Below are positions 19,584-27,542 of a stretch of DNA of 64,000 nucleotides, one piece after another. The notes under the pieces were generated by a model. It saw only the letters and a list, made by a program, of their open reading frames with translations, searched no databases and had not been told where the DNA came from. Position numbers and translations under genes: made by a program. Position 1 is the first letter of the stretch. Each line of letters begins with the position of its first letter. Source of the stretch: an uncultured Psychroserpens sp. (lineage in GTDB: Bacteria > Bacteroidota > Bacteroidia > Flavobacteriales > Flavobacteriaceae). The stretch is taken from contig NZ_CANMRL010000001.1 of assembly GCF_947500255.1 (NCBI RefSeq), positions 744,001 to 808,000 on the forward strand, read 5' to 3'.

Positions 19584-20423
19584 ATGTCAAAAACATTTAC
19601 AGAGTTTTCTACCAATGCTATTTTAAATGTAGGTGATGAACAATTACTTTCTAAGTATACCTCATCAAAACCTATTGGACTATACACATTTGTGTGGGCT
19701 ACAAGTTCGCCCATTAAGGTTATTGTAGATGGTATACCACTAACTCTAGAACCTCATCAAATTTTATCACTTACAGCCATTCAGTATTTTCAATTTGTAG
19801 AAGGTAGCGACGTGATTGTTTATCAGTTTAATAGAGAATTCTATTGTATAAAAGACCATGATAAAGAAGTAGGATGTGCAGGTTTATTGTTTTTCGGAAA
19901 TGAGCATATTCCCATTATAACGCTAAACACAACAGAACAGCAGAAATTTTCCATATTACATGAAGTGTTTTTAGACGAATTGGAAACAACAGATACCATT
20001 CAAGCAGAAATGTTACGTATGCTTATGGCACGATTTATCATTAAAACGACACGTTTATTGAAATCTAGTTCTGAAGACACCAAACCTTTAAAAGGAAGCA
20101 ATGACACATTACGACATTTTAATTTTTTAGTAGAGACGCATTATAAACAGGAACACAGTGTCTCTTTTTATGCTGAAAAATTAAACAAATCACCAAAAAC
20201 GCTATCTAATAGTTTTTCAAAATATCAAAAGAGTCCGTTACAAATCATTCATGATCGTATAGTACTAGAAACTAAACGTCAATTATTGTATACTGATAAA
20301 TCTTCAAAAGAAATCGCATACGATATTGGATTTGATGATGCGTCGCATTTAAGCAGGTTGTTTAAAAAGCAAACATCATTAACACCTTCAGAATTCAAAA
20401 AAGGAAGCAAATTATACGTTTAG
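19584..20423 (+). CDS. AraC family transcriptional regulator
   Basis: This 279-residue cytoplasmic regulator has a beta-rich cupin-like sensor half (residues 20-120, with PIKVIVDGIPLTLEPHQILS) and a C-terminal AraC DNA-binding domain (VSFYAEKLNKSPKTLSNSF, then SSKEIAYDIGFDDASHLSRLF and SLTPSEFKKG). The TAG stop runs directly into the first of two near-identical promoter copies (20423 and 20694). This regulator is the obvious candidate to bind the GGGAAAAATTGACA element present in both, and so to control the 50-codon ORF and the AhpD-like gene. Confidence 0.9.
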   Translation: MSKTFTEFSTNAILNVGDEQLLSKYTSSKPIGLYTFVWATSSPIKVIVDGIPLTLEPHQILSLTAIQYFQFVEGSDVIVYQFNREFYCIKDHDKEVGCAGLLFFGNEHIPIITLNTTEQQKFSILHEVFLDELETTDTIQAEMLRMLMARFIIKTTRLLKSSSEDTKPLKGSNDTLRHFNFLVETHYKQEHSVSFYAEKLNKSPKTLSNSFSKYQKSPLQIIHDRIVLETKRQLLYTDKSSKEIAYDIGFDDASHLSRLFKKQTSLTPSEFKKGSKLYV

Positions 20424-20508
20424 GGAAAAATTGACAATTCATAAGGAAGTCCTTCCATTTTTTAAACCACGTACCTATCGCATCTTTGTAGTGTTAAATC
20501 AAAACACA
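20423..20508 (+). repeat. Promoter-region direct repeat, copy A
   Basis: It begins GGGAAAAATTGACAATTCAT and ends near AAAACACAT, with GCATCTTTG (a -7-like CATCTTTG) about 57 bases into the unit. It shares spacing and core elements with copy B at 20694 and drives the 50-codon ORF at 20516. The repeat overlaps the TAG stop of the AraC gene. Confidence 0.65.
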
Positions 20509-20515
20509 TATAAAG

Positions 20516-20668
20516 ATGAATTTAAAACACATATCTATTTTCAATTTAATTGAAATATTTAGAACAAGTCAAAAAAAAATTGTTCAAACCATAAGTCCGA
20601 AAACACATTGCGAGCAGAAACATATTCACGATTACTATTGTGATGCTGAAAAACCTCATATTGGTTAA
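20516..20668 (+). CDS. 50-residue ORF with Cys/His-rich C-terminus
   Basis: An ATG at 20516 opens 50 codons. The product begins MNLKHISIFNLIEIFRTSQK and ends with THCEQKHIHDYYCDAEKPHI plus Gly. The C-terminal 20 residues carry two Cys and four His in a layout (HCx4HxHx3C...H) that could bind a metal, while the N-terminal half is an amphipathic helix with no signal peptide. It sits just downstream of its own copy of the duplicated promoter and has a good start position, which argues that it is expressed. I recognise no family. An antisense frame covers part of it, but that frame has no promoter support. Confidence 0.5.
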   Translation: MNLKHISIFNLIEIFRTSQKKIVQTISPKTHCEQKHIHDYYCDAEKPHIG

Positions 20669-20693
20669 TTTTCAGAAGTAAAAAAAGTGATTC

Positions 20694-20780
20694 GGGAAAA
20701 ATTGACAACTCAAAAGGAAAAAAGACCATTTCAAAACCATAACAGTCATTGCATCTTTGCAATGTAAATAATAACAAACA
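20694..20780 (+). repeat. Promoter-region direct repeat, copy B
   Basis: It begins GGGAAAAATTGACAACTCAA and includes GCATCTTTG at the same offset as copy A, then AATAACAAACAT. It lies directly ahead of the AhpD-like gene (ATG 20797). Conservation is strongest in the first 20 bases (presumed activator site) and in the -7 region. The segment between differs. Confidence 0.65.
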
Positions 20781-20796
20781 TTTAAAAACAAATATT

Positions 20797-21345
20797 ATGA
20801 ATACATTCAATGTACCAACAAGAGAAAACGTAAGCGAAAATAATCAAGCTATTTTTGATAACCTTAATAAAGCATTAGGCTTTGTTCCTAATTTATATGC
20901 AACTTATGCTAATAGTGATACAGCTTTAGAGAACTACCTTAACTTTTCTAATGCAAAAACTTCATTATCTGCAAAAGAAAAAGAAGTTGTGAATTTGGCC
21001 GTAAGTCAAGTTAACAATTGTATTTACTGTTTATCTGCTCATACAGCCATTGGAAAAATGAACGGCTTTAATGATGATCAAATCTTAGAATTAAGAACAG
21101 GTAAAGCTTCATTTGATACTAAATTAGATGCTTTAGCTAGATTAGCTAGAAACATTACTGAAAATAGAGGAAATACAGATCAAGACGTATTAGACAACTA
21201 TTTCGAAGCAGGTTACACAAAAGCTAATTTAATTGATACTATTTCATTGGTTGGAGACAAAACCATTTCTAACTACATTCATAGTACGACTAAAGTTCCT
21301 GTAGATTTTCCAGTAGCTCCTTCATTAGAAGACGTATTAGTATAA
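20797..21345 (+). CDS. Carboxymuconolactone decarboxylase/AhpD-like protein
   Basis: The start is ATG 20797 (MNTFNVPTRENV), giving 182 residues. The core VNLAVSQVNNCIYCLSAHTA holds the AhpD-type CxxC followed by His (NCIYCLSAH), with a helical all-alpha fold on either side. This peroxidase-related group uses the Cys pair in alkylhydroperoxide or disulfide reduction, so a redox-stress role is likely. An AraC gene and a duplicated promoter stand upstream, and a cupredoxin-like secreted protein follows 40 bases later, probably in the same transcript. Confidence 0.87.
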   Translation: MNTFNVPTRENVSENNQAIFDNLNKALGFVPNLYATYANSDTALENYLNFSNAKTSLSAKEKEVVNLAVSQVNNCIYCLSAHTAIGKMNGFNDDQILELRTGKASFDTKLDALARLARNITENRGNTDQDVLDNYFEAGYTKANLIDTISLVGDKTISNYIHSTTKVPVDFPVAPSLEDVLV

Positions 21346-21385
21346 ATTCAAAATATAAATTAAACACATAAAAACTTATAAAAAG

Positions 21386-21775
21386 ATGAAAAAAGTAATT
21401 TCAATATTCGTAATGGTTTTAGCATTTACATTAACTACAAATGCTCAAGATAAAATGATGACAAAAGGTGATGTAAAAATAGTATCACTAGAGCAAACTA
21501 CAGGTGAGTTCACACAAAAGGCCTTAACAGTAAGTGAAGGGACTTATATTTTTGAAGTTGCAAACAACAATGTAGGAAAAGAGGTTGGTTTTGTTTTAGT
21601 ACCCAAAGGGAAAGATGCTTCTAAACCAGAGAATCATATTAAGACTGCTTATGTAACACAAGTAGTAAAAGATGGAGAAACACAAAGCTCAAATAAAACG
21701 AAGTTAACAAAAGGAGAGTACATATATTTTTGCCCTCTAAATAAGACGCCACAATATACCCTAATTGTTAAGTAG
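21386..21775 (+). CDS. Secreted cupredoxin-like protein
   Basis: The 129-residue product has a signal peptide (MKKVISIFVMVLAFTLTTNA, then Q) and a beta-sandwich with TYIFEVANNNVGKEVGFVLV and LTKGEYIYFCPLNKTPQYTLIV. The single Cys in YFCPLNKTPQY sits where a type 1 copper Cys-x-x-(His/Met) loop would be, but the partner His and Met are not evident. It may therefore be a copper-free relative. It follows the AhpD-like gene and ends at a strong terminator, so these two genes form a unit. Confidence 0.7.
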   Translation: MKKVISIFVMVLAFTLTTNAQDKMMTKGDVKIVSLEQTTGEFTQKALTVSEGTYIFEVANNNVGKEVGFVLVPKGKDASKPENHIKTAYVTQVVKDGETQSSNKTKLTKGEYIYFCPLNKTPQYTLIVK

Positions 21776-21799
21776 GCTAACTAAAGTTGATTAATTGCG

Positions 21800-21827
21800 A
21801 AAAGACTTTCCCTAGGGAAAGTCTTTT
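21800..21827 (+). terminator. Rho-independent terminator
   Basis: AAAGACTTTCCC TA GGGAAAGTCTTT is a perfect 12-bp stem with a two-base centre (effectively a four-base loop), followed by a T-run. It ends the AhpD-cupredoxin unit. Confidence 0.9.
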
Positions 21828-21932
21828 TTGTTTTATAGTCCTTTGTAATTATATTATTTTTATTACGACTTTTACATAATACGTAGTTATTTCGTAACTT
21901 TAGCGTTCAAAAAATTTAAAAAAGAAGAATTA

Positions 21933-23249
21933 ATGAAAAGTAAAACTACTTACCCACGAGATTTTTTTTCAAAAGCATTAGCATTTGTTTTAATGATATC
22001 TTGCACAACATTAGTATTCGCTCAAGATTATCAAATTGTAGGCGAAGCTGTTTATTTAGATGGACCTACTTGTGAATATCCAAGAATATTTGATCCAAAC
22101 AATGAGCAGATTTCTATACCCAACGATTTAATTTTAGCAAGAGATGTTGCAGATTCTAATGGAGCAGCATGCTCAACTTTTGTAGTCTCTTATAATGGAT
22201 TTACTCCTGAAGCTCAAGCTGCATTTCAATTTGCTGTAGATATTTGGTCTAATACTATAGAATCTTCAGTGCCAATTAGAATAAATGCAAATTACACCGC
22301 TTTAGGTCCTGGTGTTTTAGGAAGTGCTTCTGCAAACGGATTTTTTGAAGTGACTGGAGCAGGTATTCCACCTAATACACTTTTCCCAAGAGCACTTGCG
22401 GAAAAGTTAACGGGTTCTGATACAGATCCATTTCCACCGCAAGCATCAATTGATATCAACTGTAATTTTAGCAATTCGATAAATTGGTATTTTGGAACTG
22501 ATGCTAATCCGTTTAATAATCAATTCGATTTTGTATCGGTTGTATTGCATGAACTAGGACATGGATTAGGTTTTGCTGGTTTTGCAAGGCCAAATGGTGC
22601 TAACACAGAAGGATTGCTTAGAAACGGTGGTTTTGTAAGTGCTTACGATAATTTTGTAGAAAATGGAGCAGGAACTTCTATTTTAGATTTTCCAGATCCT
22701 TCGTTTCAATTATTACAACAACTAACTGGTGGAAATTTATTTTCTAATAGTCCAGCAGCTGTCGCAGCAAATGCAGGAGTACCACCAGAATATTGGGCAC
22801 CAAACCCTTTTAATCAAGGATCTAGTTATAGCCATTGGGATGATAATATTTTTCCAAACGCCAATATTAATTCATTAATGACGCCTTCTATAGGTAATGG
22901 TCAAGCCAACCATAATACTGGCCCTATTACACGTGGATTATTTCTAGATATGGGCTGGACGCTTTGTCCTGCACTTAGTGTTAATGACTTTACTTTAGAA
23001 AGCTTAGAAGTGGCACCAAACCCTTTTAATGACAATATTAGAATCACTTTACCAGGAAACTATAATGATAGTGATTTTAACATCTCGATATTTGATGTTA
23101 ATGGTCGCGTTGTTTTAGATAAAGATGTATCAAGTATTAACAGAACTATTGATATGGACTTATCTCAGTTAAAAACATCTATTTACTTTATGACTATAGA
23201 AGATGATGTTAATGGTTTATCTGTAACAAAAAAGATTGTTAGACAGTAA
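21933..23249 (+). CDS. T9SS-exported zinc metalloprotease
   Basis: This 438-residue protein has a signal peptide, a catalytic region with the zinc motif HELGHGLGF (His206, Glu207, His210), and a C-terminal type A T9SS sorting domain (LEVAPNPFNDNIRITLPG to LKTSIYFMTIEDD, ending KKIVRQ). The HExxHxxG layout and the ATDKF-like substrate-pocket region (DVADSNGAACSTFVVSYNGF before it) resemble the PA-domain-type metallopeptidases common in gliding marine flavobacteria. It is probably secreted or surface-bound and degrades proteins. A TAACTTTA box about 40 bases before the ATG may be its promoter. It is followed by a strong terminator. Confidence 0.85.
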   Translation: MKSKTTYPRDFFSKALAFVLMISCTTLVFAQDYQIVGEAVYLDGPTCEYPRIFDPNNEQISIPNDLILARDVADSNGAACSTFVVSYNGFTPEAQAAFQFAVDIWSNTIESSVPIRINANYTALGPGVLGSASANGFFEVTGAGIPPNTLFPRALAEKLTGSDTDPFPPQASIDINCNFSNSINWYFGTDANPFNNQFDFVSVVLHELGHGLGFAGFARPNGANTEGLLRNGGFVSAYDNFVENGAGTSILDFPDPSFQLLQQLTGGNLFSNSPAAVAANAGVPPEYWAPNPFNQGSSYSHWDDNIFPNANINSLMTPSIGNGQANHNTGPITRGLFLDMGWTLCPALSVNDFTLESLEVAPNPFNDNIRITLPGNYNDSDFNISIFDVNGRVVLDKDVSSINRTIDMDLSQLKTSIYFMTIEDDVNGLSVTKKIVRQ

Positions 23250-23269
23250 AGGAGTTTACTTCATAAAAT

Positions 23270-23306
23270 AAAAAAAGCCCGCGATTTTAAATCGCGGGCT
23301 TTTTTA
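23270..23306. terminator. Strong bidirectional terminator
   Basis: A-tract, then GCCCGCGATTT / AAATCGCGGGC, then T-tract, giving a perfect 11-bp GC-rich stem. It lies between the convergent zinc protease and the truncated ssb fragment. The GC content is much higher than in the surrounding DNA. Confidence 0.93.
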
Positions 23307-23318
23307 TAAAGATGTTGT

Positions 23319-23510
23319 TTATTTACTAAGCATCAACAACTCATTACAAATTATCTCGGTCGTATAACGCTTTTGTCCGTCTTTATCATCCCAAAAACGA
23401 TTAGTGAGTTTACCTTCTATTGCAATTTCCTTTCCTTTAGTTACGTACTCTTCTACTACTTTTACTAGTCCGCCACGAACCACAATATTGTGAGTAGATA
23501 CCAATTGTAG
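23319..23510 (-). pseudogene. ssb: 5'-truncated single-stranded DNA-binding protein gene
   Basis: The frame encodes the C-terminal half of a short flavobacterial SSB: (Q)HNIVVRGGLVKVVEEYVTKG, then KEIAIEGKLTNRFWDDKDGQ, KRYTTEIICNELLMLSK. The first half of the OB fold (about 50 residues) is absent, an in-frame TAA lies at 23511-23513, and no ATG precedes the homology. A TTG at 23504 could start a 61-residue peptide, but this would not be a functional SSB. The fragment marks the junction between ordinary chromosome and the accessory region. Confidence 0.75.
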
Positions 23511-23562
23511 TTAGTTACCGTTTTAAATTTATTTTTTGCAACTTTTTGACAGTTCTCTATTT

Positions 23563-23922
23563 TTATTTTAATAAATATCCAACAAAGGTTACTCCAGGTA
23601 AATACCAAAAATCTACAGCTCCAAAATTAAGAATGTAAGGACTACTTTTAACATCCTTAAAACCAAAAACATAATCAAGGATTAGAGCAAGTAAAAGCAA
23701 TAGTATTGGAAATATAAAAACCCAAAGAATACTAACATTCAAAAAGTGCCAGATAATAACCAAATAACTAAGACATATCCAAAAAGAAAAACTGAAAATA
23801 AAATAACAGGATAGTTTAAATATTTTTGGGCTATCCTTGAAGTTTACATATTTAGTCTTTATAGATATACTCAGAGAAATCAAAACGAAAATATAAAATA
23901 CATAATAGTATCTGAGGATCAT
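23563..23922 (-). CDS. Small multi-pass membrane protein, unknown function
   Basis: The 119-residue product has three or four hydrophobic segments rich in Phe, Tyr and Ile (about residues 3-20, 36-60, 64-86) and no recognised domain. It lies three bases downstream of the NHL/T9SS gene on the same strand and is probably the last gene of the unit that starts at 25539. The role is unknown. Confidence 0.6.
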   Translation of the reverse strand: MILRYYYVFYIFVLISLSISIKTKYVNFKDSPKIFKLSCYFIFSFSFWICLSYLVIIWHFLNVSILWVFIFPILLLLLALILDYVFGFKDVKSSPYILNFGAVDFWYLPGVTFVGYLLK

Positions 23923-23924
23923 TG

Positions 23925-25031
23925 TTATTGCTTGATGAGTTTACCTGTATAAGTATTATTGTCTTTAAAACCTTGTAACTTATAGAAAAATATACCTGAA
24001 GACAGATTAGCGAAATCCAATTTTAGATTTGTTTCATTTGATAACTCAATTTTGATTAATTCCTGTCCTGTTACAGAAAAAAGCTTAAAAACACCATCAA
24101 ATGTATTATCAAAATTTATTTGTACATAGTTTTCATTAATTGGATTTGGGAAAATTTTAAATAATTCTTTTTTAGAATTATCAATTGATAGGTTTAAATT
24201 ATCTATAGTTCTTATTCTGTTTAATTCGACAATATACAACGTTAGACCATCCGGCGATATACCAATTCCTGTTGGATTATCAAAAGACGCCAAATTTATA
24301 TCCCCATCCATATTTCCTTGAACTCCACTTCCAGCAAAAACTGTATATGTTCCGTCAGAGGTTATATGATAAATTTTATGATCTATTGAACCAGTAACTA
24401 AGATATCATCTCCAAAAAAGGTCAAGTATTGGAACTTTGTATTGGGAATATTCACAAATTCTGTTTGAATTCCATTTGGAGTTATTTTATTAATGACATG
24501 TGAGGATTCATGAGACACATATAAATTATCATTCTCATCTATAATAATTCCTACAGGTTCATCAGGTGTATTAGCAAAAATACTAGCATTACCATTTGGT
24601 TCAACTTTAATGATTAAGTCGTTTTGGAAACTAGCCACAAATAAATTCCCCTGACTATCAAAAGCAAGTCCAGCAGGAACTCCCATTCCAGAGGTATAAA
24701 TTGAAGCTGTACCATCTGGTAAAATTTTCCAAACTCTACCAAAATTCAGCTCTGAAACATATAAATTTCCCGAAGAATCAATAGCTAGTCCTGAAGCTCC
24801 TGAAATACCACTTGCGAATAGCGTTGTAGTTCCATCAGGTAGTGTTTTATATATATTGTCTCCATTGAACGATCCATTGCCTAATAAATCTGTAGAATAA
24901 ATACTTCCATCATCACCAATAACACAACCGTGATTCATAGTAAATGTAGAGTTATTTACTAAAGTATCTACGTTTTGAGAAAAGGTATTGAATGATATTA
25001 AGAGTACTATAAACAAGTTAAATTTTCTCAT
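23925..25031 (-). CDS. NHL-type beta-propeller protein with T9SS sorting domain
   Basis: This is a 368-residue secreted protein. A signal peptide (ending NTFSQ) precedes six repeats of about 40 residues such as ASGLAIDSSGNLYVSELNFG and PAGLAFDSQGNLFVASFQND, which are NHL/SMP-30-like propeller blades. It ends with a T9SS type A tail (FKIFPNPINENYVQINFD to LSSGIFFYKLQG, GKLIKQ). It probably binds a ligand or surface partner, since propellers of this class seldom have clear catalytic residues. It lies two bases after the lipoprotein gene in the same unit. Confidence 0.85.
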   Translation of the reverse strand: MRKFNLFIVLLISFNTFSQNVDTLVNNSTFTMNHGCVIGDDGSIYSTDLLGNGSFNGDNIYKTLPDGTTTLFASGISGASGLAIDSSGNLYVSELNFGRVWKILPDGTASIYTSGMGVPAGLAFDSQGNLFVASFQNDLIIKVEPNGNASIFANTPDEPVGIIIDENDNLYVSHESSHVINKITPNGIQTEFVNIPNTKFQYLTFFGDDILVTGSIDHKIYHITSDGTYTVFAGSGVQGNMDGDINLASFDNPTGIGISPDGLTLYIVELNRIRTIDNLNLSIDNSKKELFKIFPNPINENYVQINFDNTFDGVFKLFSVTGQELIKIELSNETNLKLDFANLSSGIFFYKLQGFKDNNTYTGKLIKQ

Positions 25032-25032
25032 C

Positions 25033-25539
25033 TTAATTTGATTTAGTTAATTGTATTTCACCTCCAGTATGAAATCCTTCACAATCAGTTCCAATGAAAT
25101 TTATAGTCATCGTATTAGATGTAAATAATCCTGTTCCAGTCAATATACCTTGACAGATAATATTGTTAATACTTGACGTTTGTTGAATAACTGCATTGCT
25201 CAACTTTCCATCATCAAAATATTGTGCCGTAATCTGCCCATCATTTTCTTGTCCACAGCAGGATGTTATAGTGTCTGAGAAATAAATTTTCCCAATGATA
25301 TAATCACCAGGAACATTACCGTCAGCTATAATTAATTGTTGCTTCACATCAATTGTGAAATTTATACCATTGGGATAGCCTGTATTTTCATTGTAAAAGC
25401 TATCTTTAAGATTGCCGTTCCATATACCAATTAAATTTGTTTGTTGTTCATTTGGTGCTACAGTATCATCATCATTGCTACATGAAGACATACTGATAGA
25501 CACTAGGAATACTAAAAAAAGTAAAAAAGAATTTTTCAT
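25033..25539 (-). CDS. Lipoprotein with lipocalin-like fold (hypothetical)
   Basis: The 168-residue product has a lipoprotein signal peptide with the lipobox residues SMSSC (Cys at about 20), then an acidic SNDDDTVAP linker and a beta-rich domain beginning LIGIWNGNLKD, which resembles small lipocalin-like proteins of Bacteroidota. Two Cys in SCCGQENDG may form or shield a disulfide. It is the first gene of a three-gene unit with the NHL/T9SS gene and a membrane protein. The 16-bp motif lies 57 bases upstream in the same orientation. Confidence 0.7.
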   Translation of the reverse strand: MKNSFLLFLVFLVSISMSSCSNDDDTVAPNEQQTNLIGIWNGNLKDSFYNENTGYPNGINFTIDVKQQLIIADGNVPGDYIIGKIYFSDTITSCCGQENDGQITAQYFDDGKLSNAVIQQTSSINNIICQGILTGTGLFTSNTMTINFIGTDCEGFHTGGEIQLTKSN

Positions 25540-25596
25540 ATTAATATGATTTGATTAATGATTACCTCTAAATAATCAAAAATTAATATGCAAAGA

Positions 25597-25612
25597 GTGG
25601 TGATTATTGCTT
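25597..25612 (-). promoter_or_regulatory. 16-bp regulon motif, AAGCAATAATCACCAC
   Basis: The exact consensus form on the minus strand ends 57 bases before the lipoprotein start at 25539. A weaker, partly similar sequence lies at 25643-25658, next to the stop codon of the upstream serine hydrolase. Confidence 0.75.
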
Positions 25613-25650
25613 GTTATTTAATGTCTAAAAGTTTTAACAATCGTAGTCAT

Positions 25651-27054
25651 TTATTTGGAAATTTCATCACTATCTTTTTCCAACATGTAGGCATCTGTAA
25701 CACCATTGTATATCCATAGGCATTTACCTTTTTCAGAAAAATCTAATTGTAAATCATAGTTTTTGGAGAAGAAATAATTGGGTTTATAGAGAAAAAGCTC
25801 TTCTAAGGGCTCGTTATTGGAAAACACAAATACTCTTGCATCTTTAATGATTATTTCAAAAAAATCTTCAACATCGTCAGGATACATATATTTGCCTTTA
25901 ATGAAATTATAGCTTGAGATATCTTCTATAGGAATTTCACTCCTAATTTGAGGATTATAAATCTTTTTCTCGTCCACAATAGCGCTCATGGTTCTACTAA
26001 TATTAAAGACATCTGTATTTTGATGATTATTTAAAGCAATGATACTTCTATTTTTATCCAAATATCTATACATAACAGACTCAAAGCCATTAGAAACTCC
26101 AGAGCAATAAGACAAAATACCATTCGTTTTCGTTTCAACATTCAACCAACTTCCCAGTGTATATTCTGAATTAGGCAACTTACTAAGCATTAATTGGGTA
26201 GAGGACTCATTAAGTAATGTTTTATTTTTTAAGGCCAAATGATAGTTATATAAGTCTTTAACTGTTGAATAAGCCGAGGCCTGTCCTTTAAGGTTGGGAG
26301 TAAAAACATATTGAGCTTCTATATTGGTATTGTAACCATCCTTCCCTTCTCCGTATTGATAACCAGATGCAAAGTTTTCGTATGTTTCCTGAGGGTTAAA
26401 AACAGCTCCAGTGTTTTTCATCTTTGCAGGTAAAAAAATGTATTTTTCGCAATACTCCTCATATGTTAAACCAGACACTTGTTCTATAATTTTGGTCAAC
26501 AAGGCATACCCTCCATTAGAATATTCTTCTGAAGTACCAGGCTTAAAGAGGAGTGTTTGTTTACCTATAATACTAATGATACTATCAAAATTAAACACTC
26601 TACTTTCATGCCAACTCTCTCTCCAGTCTTGTGGAAGTCCTGAACTGTGGTTGAGTAGATGTTTAATTTGTATATTTTGAGAATTAGGAAAATCAGTTAA
26701 AAACTTGGAAAGTTTATCTTCAACAGACAGTTGACCTTTTTCTTGTAATTGCAAAATAGCTACTGCAGTAAATGTTTTTGTGATTGATCCTATCTTGAAT
26801 TTTGTGTCTTTATTATTTGCTATTTGTTGTTCTCGATTAGCAAAGCCAAAACCTTTAGAAAAAATAACAGAATCATTTCTTGCTACTAATACAGTTCCAC
26901 TATATGATGCTGTTTGTGATCTAAGATTTAGATAGTCATACATCTGAAGCCTCTCTCCTTTGTATATGTTTTGATTGTTTTTGGTATTAGAATTACAGTT
27001 TATCAGTAATATCGAAAACATTAATACTTTAAAAATCTTAGAGTTATAATTCAT
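25651..27054 (-). CDS. Class-C beta-lactamase-like serine hydrolase, lipoprotein
   Basis: The 467-residue product has a lipobox (FSILLINC, Cys20), so it is probably membrane-anchored. The hydrolase domain carries S90-I-T-K93 and the YSNGGY (YxN) motif. The usual HxG/KTG third motif is replaced by YCSGVSNG, with Cys where His or Lys stands in relatives. About 100 beta-rich residues follow the catalytic domain. Substrates of this family include D-amino-acid peptides, esters and beta-lactams, and none can be chosen here. Confidence 0.87.
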   Translation of the reverse strand: MNYNSKIFKVLMFSILLINCNSNTKNNQNIYKGERLQMYDYLNLRSQTASYSGTVLVARNDSVIFSKGFGFANREQQIANNKDTKFKIGSITKTFTAVAILQLQEKGQLSVEDKLSKFLTDFPNSQNIQIKHLLNHSSGLPQDWRESWHESRVFNFDSIISIIGKQTLLFKPGTSEEYSNGGYALLTKIIEQVSGLTYEEYCEKYIFLPAKMKNTGAVFNPQETYENFASGYQYGEGKDGYNTNIEAQYVFTPNLKGQASAYSTVKDLYNYHLALKNKTLLNESSTQLMLSKLPNSEYTLGSWLNVETKTNGILSYCSGVSNGFESVMYRYLDKNRSIIALNNHQNTDVFNISRTMSAIVDEKKIYNPQIRSEIPIEDISSYNFIKGKYMYPDDVEDFFEIIIKDARVFVFSNNEPLEELFLYKPNYFFSKNYDLQLDFSEKGKCLWIYNGVTDAYMLEKDSDEISK

Positions 27055-27077
27055 TATTTTTTGCCTTGAAAAGTTAT

Positions 27078-27212
27078 TTAGTAGGTAGAGTACCTATGTG
27101 CTTCTACTTGAACATCACTAAACCACCAACCATACCAGATCCCTCCAAATATGCTTAGAAAAAGTGCAGATAAAATAATCGAAATTGGACGAATTTGTAT
27201 TTTTTTTTTCAT
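27078..27212 (-). CDS. 44-residue single-pass membrane peptide
   Basis: An ATG at 27212 opens 44 codons. The product begins MKKKIQIRPISIILSALFLS and continues IFGGIWYGWWFSDVQVEAHR to a Tyr-rich end. It has a positively charged N-terminus and one hydrophobic, Trp-rich helix (about residues 10-31). It is either a small membrane protein or an uncleaved signal-anchor peptide. A copy of the 16-bp motif lies 53 bases upstream, the standard distance for the regulon, and the serine hydrolase gene follows 23 bases downstream, so the pair may be one unit. Confidence 0.55.
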   Translation of the reverse strand: MKKKIQIRPISIILSALFLSIFGGIWYGWWFSDVQVEAHRYSTY

Positions 27213-27265
27213 AAATACCTTATTTAGATTTCCAATCAAAATTGAGGTTATACATTTCTACTAAT

Positions 27266-27281
27266 GTGGTTAAAGTTGCTT
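27266..27281 (-). promoter_or_regulatory. 16-bp regulon motif, AAGCAACTTTAACCAC variant
   Basis: It is identical to the copy at 61974. It starts two bases after the stop of the truncated amidohydrolase gene and ends 53 bases before the 44-codon ORF (minus strand). Confidence 0.75.
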
Positions 27282-27282
27282 T

Positions 27283-27540
27283 TTATTCTAAATTCTGAGC
27301 AGATAATAAAATTCTATCTATTGGTTTACCTTTTATTTGGGGAGCTTTTTCTCCAACATAAACTATAGAATCACTTTGAACTACAAGATGGCTTTGTTGA
27401 TTTATAATGTCTCCGTGCTGATTGGCTGTTATGATGGTTGCATTTTTGAAATAAATAGCATCGTCTATTAATAAATAACTATTTTCATGGTTGCATCCAA
27501 ATAGAAGTATCCCGAAAATTAAAACTATGCTTTTTTTCAT
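27283..27540 (-). pseudogene. Truncated amidohydrolase-like lipoprotein (N-terminal fragment)
   Basis: The 85-residue frame starts with a lipoprotein signal (MKKSIVLIFGILLFGC) and then reads IYFKNATIITANQHGDIINQ and SDSIVYVGEKAPQIKGKPID. This matches the small N-terminal beta domain of secreted imidazolonepropionase/amidohydrolase-type enzymes (about 430 residues). The sequence then diverges (RILLSAQNLE) and stops just before the 16-bp motif, so the metal-binding barrel is missing. It is best read as a gene remnant, or less likely as a short lipoprotein. It follows the TPR-tailed serine hydrolase by two bases. Confidence 0.55.
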
Positions 27541-27542
27541 AT

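Noticed and set aside
20559-20810. Antisense ORF over the duplicated promoter region
   Set aside because: It runs across the promoter copy and the AhpD-like gene start, and has no promoter or start context of its own. The plus-strand 50-codon ORF explains the region better.
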